Origin: Gilliamella sp. wkB178
Lineage (GTDB): Bacteria; Pseudomonadota; Gammaproteobacteria; Enterobacterales; Orbaceae
DNA length: 64,000 nucleotides
Direction of reading: 5' to 3'
Assembly (NCBI RefSeq): GCF_001690705.1
Contig: NZ_LZGK01000011.1
Span: 1-64,000 of the forward strand
Made by a program: the position numbers and the translations under genes
Notes under the pieces: model-generated
Databases searched by the model: none
What the model saw: the letters and a program-made list of their open reading frames with translations, nothing else
What the model was told of the DNA's origin: nothing
In this document: in pieces, positions 31,864-40,961 of the stretch
Position numbering within the stretch: the first letter of the stretch is position 1
Layout of the letters: every line of letters starts with the position of its first letter

Positions 31864-33069
31864 TCACCACCTACCCGATGCGCCACCACCGCCGCTGCGA
31901 CCGCCACCACCATCACTACTAGAACTAGAACTAGAACTAGAACTAGAACTGTGGCTACTATAACTTGAATAGTCTTGACTAGAATTATCCCAATTACTAT
32001 CTCTATACAATTTAGTTGATATACATTCACTTATATAACACAAAACTCCCATAATAATAGTAATTATGCTAGCAAATATTACGCCATAGATTAGCGAATC
32101 AGAATGGATCGCAGCCATTAATCCAAAAATCACACCCGAAAACAGGCCGATAGTAATGCTAAATTTTAATTTAGCATTACTAATCCATTTATTAACTATG
32201 ACAATCAATATACCTAATAGGCCTAAACATAAAAAGCTAGAAACCAAAAATACCGAGAAGATCATTAACACAGACATCCAGCTAGGTAAAATTTTTAATA
32301 ACAGCTCTTGTACCCAATACGGTAAGTTGGTTTCTAAATATTCGTCACCCAATTGTAAGCCATTACAAGTATTTATATCAAAGCCTCCAAAATAACCAGT
32401 GATGCTCAAAATAATTACTAGTAAAATACTAACTATTAGTGGTGAAACTTTTAATAATTTAAAAAGGATAACCGCCCACATATAAAAACAAGTACCAAGT
32501 ATAATTGCTGCAATAATATCAATCACCCTAAAATCAGTAGGATTTTTAGCAATATAAAATTGCGTATTATCAATGGCAGGTAAAGGTTCTTGTTTTATTT
32601 TGGCAATAAGTGCATCAACTGCTATTTCTATACCTTGTTCATAACGTTCTTGCTTAAAATATGGTAATAAATAGTCATTAATGATATTTTTAGTTGTTAA
32701 ATCAGTTAATGTTCCTTCTAATCCATAACCCACTTCAATGCGTACAGATCGATCATTTAAAGCTACCAATAACAATACCCCATCATCAATCTTATAACGT
32801 CCCAATCGCCAATGATTAAAAAGTTGATTAGCATACTGTTCTAAAGTTAATGGTGCTGTTGTAGGGATAATTAATACGGCTATTTGCGACCCCTTTGTTT
32901 TTTCGAGTGCAAGGATTTTGTCATTAATTCTCATGAAACTTTGAGGTGATAAAATACCTATCTGATCGGTCACAGCACCTTGCTTTAAAGGGAATGAAAT
33001 TTCGGCATGCACAGAAGCACAACAAAGAATTATACTAAGCAAAAAGAAGCGCAAGGTATTTTTTAACAT
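31864..33069 (-). CDS. TPM-domain membrane protein, YgcG-like
   Basis: The product of about 401 residues has a signal peptide (MLKNTLRFFLLSIILCCASV), a TPM domain (FPLKQGAVTDQIGILSP, GVLLLVALNDRSVRIEVGYG), several membrane helices and a low-complexity tail of serine followed by glycine, ending SGGGGASGRW. TPM proteins with such tails are widespread; their role is unclear (photosystem II repair in plants, membrane-stress roles suggested in bacteria). The start is uncertain: ATG 33069 begins the signal peptide but lacks a clear ribosome-binding site, and an in-frame ATG exists at 33117. The serine run comes from a 6-bp tandem repeat. Confidence 0.85.
   Translation of the reverse strand: MLKNTLRFFLLSIILCCASVHAEISFPLKQGAVTDQIGILSPQSFMRINDKILALEKTKGSQIAVLIIPTTAPLTLEQYANQLFNHWRLGRYKIDDGVLLLVALNDRSVRIEVGYGLEGTLTDLTTKNIINDYLLPYFKQERYEQGIEIAVDALIAKIKQEPLPAIDNTQFYIAKNPTDFRVIDIIAAIILGTCFYMWAVILFKLLKVSPLIVSILLVIILSITGYFGGFDINTCNGLQLGDEYLETNLPYWVQELLLKILPSWMSVLMIFSVFLVSSFLCLGLLGILIVIVNKWISNAKLKFSITIGLFSGVIFGLMAAIHSDSLIYGVIFASIITIIMGVLCYISECISTKLYRDSNWDNSSQDYSSYSSHSSSSSSSSSSSSDGGGGRSGGGGASGRW
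31918..31951. repeat. Hexanucleotide tandem repeat encoding poly-serine
   Basis: AGAACT is repeated about five times without interruption. On the coding (minus) strand it reads AGT-TCT, giving a run of serines in the tail of the TPM-domain protein. Because the unit is 6 bp, gain or loss by slippage would keep the frame and only change linker length. Confidence 0.85.
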
Positions 33070-33347
33070 AACAGTAATCATCATATAATTAGATATTTTC
33101 ATAGCCAATAATAGCAAATATGAAAAAAAGCTATATCAAAAAGAGTTTGATGCATAATATCCCTTCTCTTAATTAAATATCCTAGTTCGTAAAACTATTC
33201 CGAATCTTAGCATTTTATATGTAGTCTATCATTCTAAACATACAAAATAACATCGAAATTATTTTGTTAATATTTTAAATAAATTAATGATCAGAATATT
33301 ATTAAACAAAACTTAAAATTAGCTTGGTTATATATCTCATTTTCTAA

Positions 33348-34544
33348 TTATTTTTTAATTAACTTCATTCCCAACCACGCCAAAGCTACATTAACTAATG
33401 CCAAACTAATACATGCAAAAATTACTCCATGCCAATTTAGATTTTGGTAAATAATCCCCAACATATAAGTACCAATACTGCCTCCGGCCAAGCATGAGAG
33501 TAAATATATGGATGAAATGGCTCCGCGTGAATTTATTGGCACAATTTGATTAAGTACCGAAATAACAATTGGTTGAATACCAAAAACAAACAAGAATAGA
33601 CCAAAAATACCTAGTGCAATGCACAATAAGTTTTGACTAAAGCCAATGGTAATAACAGCTGCACTAACACATAATAAGCAAATAATTAATAACTTTTTAT
33701 CACTGACAGTTTGCGACAATTTACCAGTAATTGTGGCACCAATAACCGCGCTTATGCCAGCAAAATTTAACCATCCTAACACGGTGGATGAAAGATAAAA
33801 TGGCGCACCTTTCAAATAAAAGGTAAGAAACGAAGATAATCCAAGATAAACAAAAAATAACAAAAAACCGACCAATAAAAAAATAACTACTTTGGTATTA
33901 AGTAGTAATTTTGCTGCCGCTAAATAAATGTTAACAATGCTAACATTAGCATTCGAAGAATTATTATTGCTATTATTTATACCAAAAGGAATAAATAGGC
34001 AAGCAAACAGAATAAAACCCGCATAAATAATAAAAGCTAACTGCCAAGACCAAATATCAGCCATCATAGCAACAATACTACGACTAAAAATAATACCGAC
34101 AATTGAAGCTGAAATCATCACGCCCATGGCTTGGGGTAATTTTTCATTGGGCGTATTTTTAGCAGTATAGGCAAATAAAGCTGCTGGTACTGAGGCGGCA
34201 AAAAAGCCAGTTAAGGACATCATAAGTAAATGTATTTGGAAGGAATCAACCATACTGGCTATAACTAAACAGAAGATCGTTCCAACACAACCAAATAGTA
34301 CTAATAATCTAGTTGCCACTCTATCTGATAATGGGCCATAAATGAAAAACGAAATTGCATAGAAAAAACAAGAAAGACTAAAAACAAACCTTGCATCCAA
34401 AATATTTATATTAAAGCTTTTGGATATTTCTTGGAAAATCAGTTGACTTATATAGACCGAACCGACCAACAGCACAATTAATGCAGCAGATATAAAAATA
34501 CTAGTATTTGCTTGTTTTACAATCGGAGTAGTACTTGATTCCAT
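33348..34544 (-). CDS. MFS transporter, YnfM-like (DHA1 type)
   Basis: The 398-residue protein has 12 hydrophobic segments. The MFS motif A equivalent is YGPLSDRVATRLLVLFG in the loop between segments 2 and 3. The N-terminal QLIFQEISKSFNI pattern resembles the YnfM and arabinose-efflux group. AAGGA lies upstream of the ATG. It is monocistronic with 231 bp of featureless sequence downstream. The substrate cannot be deduced. Confidence 0.8.
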   Translation of the reverse strand: MESSTTPIVKQANTSIFISAALIVLLVGSVYISQLIFQEISKSFNINILDARFVFSLSCFFYAISFFIYGPLSDRVATRLLVLFGCVGTIFCLVIASMVDSFQIHLLMMSLTGFFAASVPAALFAYTAKNTPNEKLPQAMGVMISASIVGIIFSRSIVAMMADIWSWQLAFIIYAGFILFACLFIPFGINNSNNNSSNANVSIVNIYLAAAKLLLNTKVVIFLLVGFLLFFVYLGLSSFLTFYLKGAPFYLSSTVLGWLNFAGISAVIGATITGKLSQTVSDKKLLIICLLCVSAAVITIGFSQNLLCIALGIFGLFLFVFGIQPIVISVLNQIVPINSRGAISSIYLLSCLAGGSIGTYMLGIIYQNLNWHGVIFACISLALVNVALAWLGMKLIKK

Positions 34545-34836
34545 ATTCTAAATTCCTTTTTAAATTGCGAGTAATACCCATCGCTACATTTTTACCATCA
34601 CAGAAATATCAAGACATAACGTTAGTATTAAGTTTACTAAAATTAATTATTGAAGATGAAAACTAAAATACGCTAATCAACCATACTAATAGAGGAAAAA
34701 TGCAGAAATAGAAAATAAAGGTATTAACTAAAGGGTTGCAAGGATAAAACAAAAGCCGACAATACCAAAATACTTATTTTGCGATATGAAATTAATATCA
34801 AAATATGTTTAATTAAAACGTATAAGTATTTACAAA

Positions 34837-34857
34837 TTACAGGTTACAGGTTACAAG
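34837..34857 (+). repeat. 7-bp tandem repeat, three copies
   Basis: TTACAGG occurs twice in tandem and is followed by TTACAAG. The array is intergenic and short, probably a slippage product. No function is apparent. Confidence 0.6.
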
Positions 34858-34905
34858 TTATTACAAACTGATTTTAAAGAATATTATTCTAGGTTGTTTT
34901 CATTA

Positions 34906-34933
34906 AATAATGTGACCGATTAGTCACATTATT
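34906..34933 (-). terminator. Terminator downstream of the DMT transporter gene
   Basis: A perfect 11-bp stem AATAATGTGAC / GTCACATTATT with a 6-nt loop lies 37 bp after the stop codon of the minus-strand gene at 34970. It continues into ATTTAATG on the minus strand. AT-rich ends on both sides could make it bidirectional. Confidence 0.65.
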
Positions 34934-34969
34934 TTACAATTAGGCTAGCATACTTTTATTAAAACGAAT

Positions 34970-35875
34970 TTAACTATTTTTTATCATTATTTTATAAGCA
35001 CCAGTAGCATAAATTACCCCGCCAATCACCAAAACAGCTCCTGCCAGTTGTAATACATTTGGGATCAGGCCTGTTATTAGAGCAAGCAACATAGCAAAAA
35101 CTGGAACTAAATTAAAAAATACAGATGTAGTAGCTGCACCGAGTTCTTTTATGCCAACATTCCAAAATAAGTAAGCTAATACTGAACCAGCTATTGCCAT
35201 ATAAATAAGCATCATGTGATTAGATAGAGAAATTTTTTCAATCTCTTTTAATAAGTTACTTTGATATATTGAAAAAAATAATATACCAATTGAGCCAAAT
35301 AACATCGTAAAACTAGTTGTTTGTAATGGGGTTGAGTTGGAGATAAATTTACGACAACCGACGGTATAAGTCGCCCAAGCTATATTACCTAACAAAATAA
35401 TTAAATCCCCGCGACTGAATTGTAAATTAACTATATTATTTATCTGCCCATTACTAATCACCAAAATCACACCAACCAAACTAATTAACATACCTACAGC
35501 TTGTGACCAAGTTATCCGATGTTTATCTAATATTGAGGCAATTAACGCTGTAGTTACTGGTGAGGTAGCCATAATAAGAGCACCATTGATCGCCGAGGTG
35601 GTTTGTAACCCAATAAAGAAGGCTAAATTAAACCCCGTAATACCACATAACCCTAATAAAATGAATGCCAGCCAATTTAATTTAAATGCAGTAATGTTAT
35701 TTTTAGCCTGGATTACCATATAAATAAAAATAACCAAACTAGCAATAATGAAACGTTCAGATGCGGCAACCAGAGGTGACACTTCTGTTACAACTATTGA
35801 TGCTGCATTAAAATTAGATCCCCAAAAAAAAGTAGATAATGTAACCAGTAATAATGCCATTTGACGATTTTTCAT
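34970..35875 (-). CDS. EamA/DMT family transporter
   Basis: The product of about 301 residues has ten hydrophobic segments as two EamA repeats (about 5-140 and 150-295). Typical features are FFWGSNFNAASIVV at the start and GSVLAYLFWNVGIKELGAATTS in the second half. Such proteins usually export amino acids or other metabolites. The start at 35875 has GGAG 6 nt upstream; an ATG at 35887 overlaps that site. It is divergent from a LysR gene, its likely regulator. Confidence 0.82.
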   Translation of the reverse strand: MKNRQMALLLVTLSTFFWGSNFNAASIVVTEVSPLVAASERFIIASLVIFIYMVIQAKNNITAFKLNWLAFILLGLCGITGFNLAFFIGLQTTSAINGALIMATSPVTTALIASILDKHRITWSQAVGMLISLVGVILVISNGQINNIVNLQFSRGDLIILLGNIAWATYTVGCRKFISNSTPLQTTSFTMLFGSIGILFFSIYQSNLLKEIEKISLSNHMMLIYMAIAGSVLAYLFWNVGIKELGAATTSVFFNLVPVFAMLLALITGLIPNVLQLAGAVLVIGGVIYATGAYKIMIKNS

Positions 35876-36143
35876 TTTATTCTCCATTATTTCTAAAATA
35901 AGGTATCTAAGCTTATTGAAGCTATCAGTAATTCTTGTTGGAGAATTAATTCAAAGTATTAGAATTTCGATCACATCCATGTCCTTAAGCGTTCATGGTT
36001 TTACCTTTCCGTAAGCTGATATAGGATTCAATATTCTCGTTATAATTTGAGTCAACTTAGATGGTTATTTGTAAACTGGATTTAAGTTTATTTACATTTC
36101 ATTTATAATACAATGAACAAAATAACAACATTAAATTTCAAAA

Positions 36144-37034
36144 ATGAAACTATCTTTTGATGATCTCATAATCTTTATAAGCGTAATTAGAGAAGGCAGT
36201 ATTATTAAAGCTGCCAAAAAACTCTCAATGCCATCACCCACCATAAGTAGACGGTTGACTCAATTAGAACAAGCTATTGGTGGACTTTTGATGTATAGAA
36301 GTAGTAGAAAGATCACTCTTACCACATTAGGGCAAATGTATATTGATAAATTTACTAACTTAGTAGATGAATTTATTGAAACCGCAGAAAATCTAGATGA
36401 TTATCACCAAAAATTATCAGGAACCATTAAAGTAACTGCACCAATGAGTCTAACCCATCAATGGTTTGGTAACTGTATTTTTGCATTTAAGAAAGAGTAT
36501 CCAGACATAAAAATAGATTTAATGGCAACCAATAAAATTATCGATTTAGCCGATATGAATATTGATATTGCAATTAGAGTTGGCGATCTCAGCGATAGCG
36601 ATTGGATTGCCAAAAGACTATTAGTATCAAAAAATATATTATGCACATCGAAAGAATATTTAGAGAAAATAGGGAATTGCTCTAATCCTGTCGATTTATT
36701 AGATCATCATTTAATTAATAATAATAATAATCTAAATTGGTCATTAAAAAATATAAATAAGCCTGAATATTACCAAGTCCGAGCAACCCCATGTTTAGTT
36801 ATAGATGACGCTGAACTTATAATTGATGCTGCAAAAGCAGGCATAGGGATCTGCTTTGTACCGTCACAGTTTGTTATGAATTGTTTATCAAGTGGTGAAT
36901 TAGTACAAATTTTACCGGATTGGATCGGTAACGCCAGATCAATCTATATCATATTTAAGGACAGAAATTACCTACCTAACCGGGTGAGAGTTTTTAAAGA
37001 ATACATTGAAAATTATATTAATAAAAATCTCTAA
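36144..37034 (+). CDS. LysR-family transcriptional regulator
   Basis: The 296-residue protein has an N-terminal winged helix-turn-helix (about 1-60; IREGSIIKAAKKLSMPSPTI then SRRLTQLEQAIGGLL) and a LysR substrate-binding domain. In place of the usual CxxR it has MYRSSRKITLT. It lies divergently from the EamA transporter with a 268-bp gap, a typical arrangement for controlling the neighbour. The effector is unknown. Confidence 0.85.
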   Translation: MKLSFDDLIIFISVIREGSIIKAAKKLSMPSPTISRRLTQLEQAIGGLLMYRSSRKITLTTLGQMYIDKFTNLVDEFIETAENLDDYHQKLSGTIKVTAPMSLTHQWFGNCIFAFKKEYPDIKIDLMATNKIIDLADMNIDIAIRVGDLSDSDWIAKRLLVSKNILCTSKEYLEKIGNCSNPVDLLDHHLINNNNNLNWSLKNINKPEYYQVRATPCLVIDDAELIIDAAKAGIGICFVPSQFVMNCLSSGELVQILPDWIGNARSIYIIFKDRNYLPNRVRVFKEYIENYINKNL

Positions 37035-37158
37035 ATATGAGCTAAATTATCATTAGTTTTGGTGACGAGAATTTTATTCGTCATCTGATTAATGTTTAAA
37101 CTAAAAAATAACTTAATTTTATTATTTTAGTCACACAAACCTGATCTAACAATTAGCT

Positions 37159-37536
37159 TCATTTTTTACGTTCTTTAAAAACATCATGAGCGGTTTTTAA
37201 AGCATTAGTTACTCGAGGGAAGCCAACATAAGGCAAACAGTGTACACAAATATCTAATATTTGTTCTTCGGTTAATCCCGCATTTAAGCCGCCATGCATA
37301 TGCATTCTTAACTCATCTTGAACACAGCCTTGAGTAATTAAAGATGAAATTGTAACTAATTGTTTTTGCTGTAAAGATAAGCTATTGCGACTATAAATAT
37401 CACCATAAGCAAAATCACAGATATATTCATCAAATTTAGTTGCTAATTTGGCGTTTTCTTTTAAACCATTAGCACCAAGTTCTCCATATAATTGCGCGAT
37501 ATTTTTCAGTCCATTTTCATGTCTTAATTTAGTCAT
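37159..37536 (-). CDS. Carboxymuconolactone decarboxylase family protein
   Basis: The product of about 125 residues has the CMD fold pattern LVTISSLITQGCVQDELRMH then GGLNAGLTEEQILDI. Only the first cysteine of an AhpD-type CxxC is present (GCVQDE), so a thiol peroxidase role is doubtful; lyase-type or unknown roles are open. ATG 37536 has AAGGA 5 nt upstream and gives the usual N-terminus; an in-frame start at 37581 lacks a site. It may belong with the epimerase gene upstream, although a hairpin lies between them. Confidence 0.8.
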   Translation of the reverse strand: MTKLRHENGLKNIAQLYGELGANGLKENAKLATKFDEYICDFAYGDIYSRNSLSLQQKQLVTISSLITQGCVQDELRMHMHGGLNAGLTEEQILDICVHCLPYVGFPRVTNALKTAHDVFKERKK

Positions 37537-37690
37537 CTTATCCTTCCAATAAATTATTCGAAATGAATTTAAATATAACATATTATGGTTGATAAACCTT
37601 CCATATTATGATTTTTGGTAACATGATTAAATGAATAACATAACCTATGACTAATAATACTTATCAATCAGAAGGAAAATCATAGGCTAT

Positions 37691-37719
37691 ATTGCTTCCT
37701 TTCTAAGAAAAGAAGCAAT
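37691..37719 (-). terminator. Hairpin after the epimerase gene
   Basis: The arms ATTGCTTC / GAAGCAAT, extended by TTTCT / AAGAAAA, form a stem starting directly after the stop codon of the minus-strand gene at 37722. The trailing T-run is weak, so termination may be incomplete. Confidence 0.5.
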
Positions 37720-37721
37720 AA

Positions 37722-38732
37722 TTAGGAAATATAATTATTTTGCTTATACCAAGTGACGACATCTTTGAAGGTAGCTTCTAAAGGCCTAAATTCACAACCT
37801 AACTCTTTAGCACTTTTTTCATGACTAAAATGAGTACGTTGGTATTCTGTTCCGATTAATTTAACCGAAGAGTAACTAAGTAGAATTGGTTTACGGGTGA
37901 TTAAATGATAGATTTCTTGCCCTAATGCAATAATTTTCAATAGCCAAAATGGAATAGATTTAGTTGGCATCTTAATACCAGTCGTTTTTTCGAGTAATTC
38001 GAAAATATCTTTCATTTCCATATAACGCCCTGCTGCAAGGTATTTTTCACCACTTCGACCTTTTTCCAAAGACACAATGTGATGTTCAGCAACATCACGG
38101 GCATCCACTACCGAAAAACTTGCTGGTAAAATACCCGGCATTTTTCCGGCAATATAATCTAAAACTAATTGTCCTGATGAAGTTGGCCCCATATCAAAAG
38201 GTCCATACATCCAACCTGGTAAAATAATTGTAGTAAACATATCAGGATGTTTATTTAAAAACTCCTTAACTTTGCGCTCGGCTAATATTTTACTTTTATA
38301 ATAATTATCACTACCTTCAAGGTGACGTTCCATGGTTTCATTAATCAACTGATTTTTTTCACCATAAAGTGTAGCTATCGAAGAGGTATACACGGCTTTA
38401 CGAATTCCTGCTTTGTAAGCTGCTTCTAAAATTTGCTCTGTTCCCTTTACATTAGTATTAAAAAGCTCATCCCAGTGTTTTCCACCTTTATAGTTATCTC
38501 TAAAAAAAGCGGCACAATGGAATAATGTATCACAACCTGATAAGTGGTCAGCAAACCCTTGGACATTAAGAATATCACCCTCAATAATTTCTACTAACGG
38601 GTTTTGAAATAGCTTCTTAGCTTTATCCATAGATCTAGCCAGAACTTTAATTTTGACATTGTGCTCAATCAAATTTCTAACAATACTACTACCTAGCAAC
38701 CCCGTTCCACCAGTAACAAAGACTACGTTCAT
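37722..38732 (-). CDS. NAD-dependent epimerase/dihydroflavonol-reductase-like protein
   Basis: The 336-residue extended SDR protein has a Rossmann motif FVTGGTGLLGSSIVRNL (GxxGxxG) at the N-terminus, an NAD-proximal DTLFHCAAFFRDNY and the YxxxK catalytic pair in NYYKSKILAERK. It resembles dihydroflavonol-4-reductase-like enzymes reducing aldehydes or ketones. GAGGGG lies 8 nt before the ATG. It is divergent from a TetR gene across a shared 162-bp region with a palindromic operator. Confidence 0.85.
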   Translation of the reverse strand: MNVVFVTGGTGLLGSSIVRNLIEHNVKIKVLARSMDKAKKLFQNPLVEIIEGDILNVQGFADHLSGCDTLFHCAAFFRDNYKGGKHWDELFNTNVKGTEQILEAAYKAGIRKAVYTSSIATLYGEKNQLINETMERHLEGSDNYYKSKILAERKVKEFLNKHPDMFTTIILPGWMYGPFDMGPTSSGQLVLDYIAGKMPGILPASFSVVDARDVAEHHIVSLEKGRSGEKYLAAGRYMEMKDIFELLEKTTGIKMPTKSIPFWLLKIIALGQEIYHLITRKPILLSYSSVKLIGTEYQRTHFSHEKSAKELGCEFRPLEATFKDVVTWYKQNNYIS

Positions 38733-38787
38733 TATGAATACCCCTCTTTGAATCAGATTGCGATTTTAAATACCAATCAAAATCCAG

Positions 38788-38801
38788 ATACCAATTGGTA
38801 T
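38788..38801. promoter_or_regulatory. Palindromic operator candidate for the divergent TetR regulator
   Basis: ATACCAATTGGTAT is a perfect 14-bp palindrome in the gap between the epimerase and tetR-type genes. A half-site copy (ATACCAAT) lies 20 bp away at about 38769. Position and symmetry fit autoregulation and repression of the reductase by the TetR protein encoded at 38895. Binding is inferred. Confidence 0.6.
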
Positions 38802-38894
38802 TTATATTTAAGCATGATATATTAATAGCTGTTAATTAACAATCTACTTTAAGTTAACTTTTAATAACATTTTAGAATATACAGAGCATTTAAA

Positions 38895-39494
38895 ATGCAA
38901 AGAATGACTAGAGCACAACAGCAACAACAAACTAAAGAAATGTTATTTATGGCTGCAATGGAGCAAATAACTAAGTTTGGCTTTGAAAAAACCAGTATTA
39001 ACTCAATAACAGAAGCTGCTGGTTTTTCTAAAGGTGCTTTTTTCTCTAATTTTGAAAATAAGTACGACTTGCTATTGCAACTAACAGAAAAACTTAAGAG
39101 TGAAGAAAGATCGCTATTAAAGTCATCACTTAATATTAATGATAAACAACACACCATTTCTATTCATGGTTTAAATGCTTACTTTGACCATATAAAAAAC
39201 AATACCGTTTGTGTTATTTTAGATATTGAAATGCAACTCATTGCCAGCAGAAACCCTCAATTTAAATCTTTTTATTGCCAGTTCCAACAAGAAAATAATA
39301 AAGCTTTAGGGGAAATAATTGGTAAAGTATTTGCTTCCAAAGGAGTAAAACCATCCCTATCCCCTGAATCTTTAGCGCAAATATTTATCGCACTCACTGA
39401 AGGTTTGTTATTACAAAATGTCGACAATCCAGGAAAGCAAATTAAAGCTATATTAGAGGCACTCATTGCCAAGGATAATAAAAATTTAAAATAG
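38895..39494 (+). CDS. TetR/AcrR-family transcriptional regulator
   Basis: The 199-residue protein has an N-terminal TetR DNA-binding domain (about 10-60; FGFEKTSINSITEAAGFSKG then AFFSNFENKYDLL) and a helical ligand-binding C-terminal domain. An unusual glutamine run, RAQQQQQTKE, precedes the first helix. It is divergent from the epimerase gene and is its likely repressor. The ligand is unknown. Confidence 0.88.
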   Translation: MQRMTRAQQQQQTKEMLFMAAMEQITKFGFEKTSINSITEAAGFSKGAFFSNFENKYDLLLQLTEKLKSEERSLLKSSLNINDKQHTISIHGLNAYFDHIKNNTVCVILDIEMQLIASRNPQFKSFYCQFQQENNKALGEIIGKVFASKGVKPSLSPESLAQIFIALTEGLLLQNVDNPGKQIKAILEALIAKDNKNLK

Positions 39495-39550
39495 TCACGA
39501 TGTTGTTTACTGGTTAATCAGATAAAATTATTTTTTATTGCCATTCGGTG

Positions 39551-40603
39551 CTATTTATCCACTCCTATACGTTCCATTTGTTGTTTAAATCTATAATAAA
39601 ATTTTTCATATCTTTCAACTACCTGCTGATAAGTTTCATAATGTTTATCATTGTTAGCTAACGTCGAATTAGGTTCTAATGGAATACGCAAATACTCTAA
39701 CCTTAATGGATTATTAGGAATACCTTCGGTATTAGGCGGTATCTCTTCAACAAAAGTCCAAATAGTGGGACTGTCAATAGTACCTTGGCTTGTTTGAGTT
39801 TCTGTTTCTGAATTAAATGGGGGGATTAATCCATATTCTTTTGGTCCTAGAATAATTTTTTCCTGTGGGTAGGATATTTCTAATAACTCACCTCCAGGTT
39901 TATCGTAGTAACACATAGGCATATAGTTATGCTCCGGCATCCATACCCCAGTTTGAGTAATGGAACTACCGGTAGGGAATGTTTCTGACCAGTGAATTAA
40001 ATAATTGGGATAGACTGCTGGCTCTATTAAACAACCTTGCACAAAAGGATCGTTTGCATCTTTGGCAACAAATACATCATCGTAATCTCTCACCTTATGA
40101 TCAAATAAATCCATAACAACAGATAATGCGGGGTTGCCCCCTCTATCACTCAGTAAATCATAAATACGGCTATCTAATCTATAATCTGTTTCCAATAGGT
40201 CATTAATTTCACCTGGAGCATCAGCTTCAATCCCTTGTGGTAGCGCATCATCAAAAAACAAACTATCCGACTTAACTCGCATAAAACCAGCGATTCCAAT
40301 AGAGAAATTCACTGATTGCCGTGAATATTTACGTTTAATAGTTACTTTTTCTTTAAGCTCTAATAACTTAGGACCGATAAAGCGGTCGATAGCAAAATCC
40401 TGCCAAAAGTAATATAACGTTTTTTCTGATGACCAGCGCGAATACCGTTTTTTATTGAGTTTGTCATACTCAATCACTTTATCGTAAACAGCCTGCAACG
40501 CCGATAAACAACGTTCACCATACTCTAAAGAATATAAGTGATATAGATACCAAGCTTCTAGCTGGCGGTAAGGGTTTAGTAGTAACTCTACATTTTTACG
40601 CAT
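39551..40603 (-). CDS. Hypothetical protein, possibly an Imm71/Imm72-like immunity protein
   Basis: The 350-residue soluble protein has no signal peptide or membrane segment. Its N-terminal half is helical and rich in Tyr, Arg and Lys (RQLEAWYLYHLYSLEYGERC), and the C-terminal half carries IHWSETFPTGSSITQTGVWM and a proline-rich stretch. The pattern, with a central G(I/V)W-P-E segment, reminds me of type VI secretion-linked immunity proteins Imm71/Imm72, but I am not sure. No toxin gene is adjacent. The function should be treated as unknown. Confidence 0.7.
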   Translation of the reverse strand: MRKNVELLLNPYRQLEAWYLYHLYSLEYGERCLSALQAVYDKVIEYDKLNKKRYSRWSSEKTLYYFWQDFAIDRFIGPKLLELKEKVTIKRKYSRQSVNFSIGIAGFMRVKSDSLFFDDALPQGIEADAPGEINDLLETDYRLDSRIYDLLSDRGGNPALSVVMDLFDHKVRDYDDVFVAKDANDPFVQGCLIEPAVYPNYLIHWSETFPTGSSITQTGVWMPEHNYMPMCYYDKPGGELLEISYPQEKIILGPKEYGLIPPFNSETETQTSQGTIDSPTIWTFVEEIPPNTEGIPNNPLRLEYLRIPLEPNSTLANNDKHYETYQQVVERYEKFYYRFKQQMERIGVDK

Positions 40604-40957
40604 GGTTTTTATAAAAAATATAATTAAAAAGGATCAACATTCATTAGCTATTGCTACTAATAGAAAGAGTTAAGTTTCCTGCTCCAAATTTCCGTATAAA
40701 AATATATTACAACCTTTCTTTTTATCATAAAAATGATATTTTTTTATTTTTCTCGTCTATCCATAGATTACAATAAACACTACTATTATGAAGGACAACA
40801 TCATATGAGATTTATTAAGTTGTTATCAGTATGTATATTATTTGCCAAAAAAATAATTTAAATTTAAACTTTAACTACCAAAAATAAGAATAATGTCTAA
40901 CATAGATTTATTAATAACTATCTATAATTAAAAGTATTTTCTAAGAAAAGGAAATTA
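40604..40957. other. Intergenic region with a short ORF
   Basis: This AT-rich gap lies between divergently transcribed genes and contains the promoters of both. The only coding-like feature is the 18-codon ORF at 40805-40861. Confidence 0.5.
40805..40861 (+). CDS. Short ORF resembling a truncated signal peptide
   Basis: An AAGGA lies 9 nt before an ATG that reads MRFIKLLSVCILFAKKII and stops. The basic start and hydrophobic core resemble a secretion signal that is cut off. It may be the remnant of a secreted or lipoprotein gene, or a chance ORF. Confidence 0.25.
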   Translation: MRFIKLLSVCILFAKKII

Positions 40958-40961
40958 ATGT

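Larger units (their letters stand above)
34545..34969. other. Intergenic region with short tandem repeats
   Basis: No gene is seen in this 425-bp AT-rich gap. It contains three head-to-tail copies of a 7-bp unit (TTACAGG, TTACAGG, TTACAAG) at 34837-34857 and a terminator at 34906-34933. Confidence 0.5.

Noticed and set aside
31797-32030. 77-codon ORF rich in Val, Ala and Leu
   Set aside because: It is another frame of the repetitive serine/glycine-coding tail of the TPM-domain gene; its composition is a by-product of the hexamer repeat.
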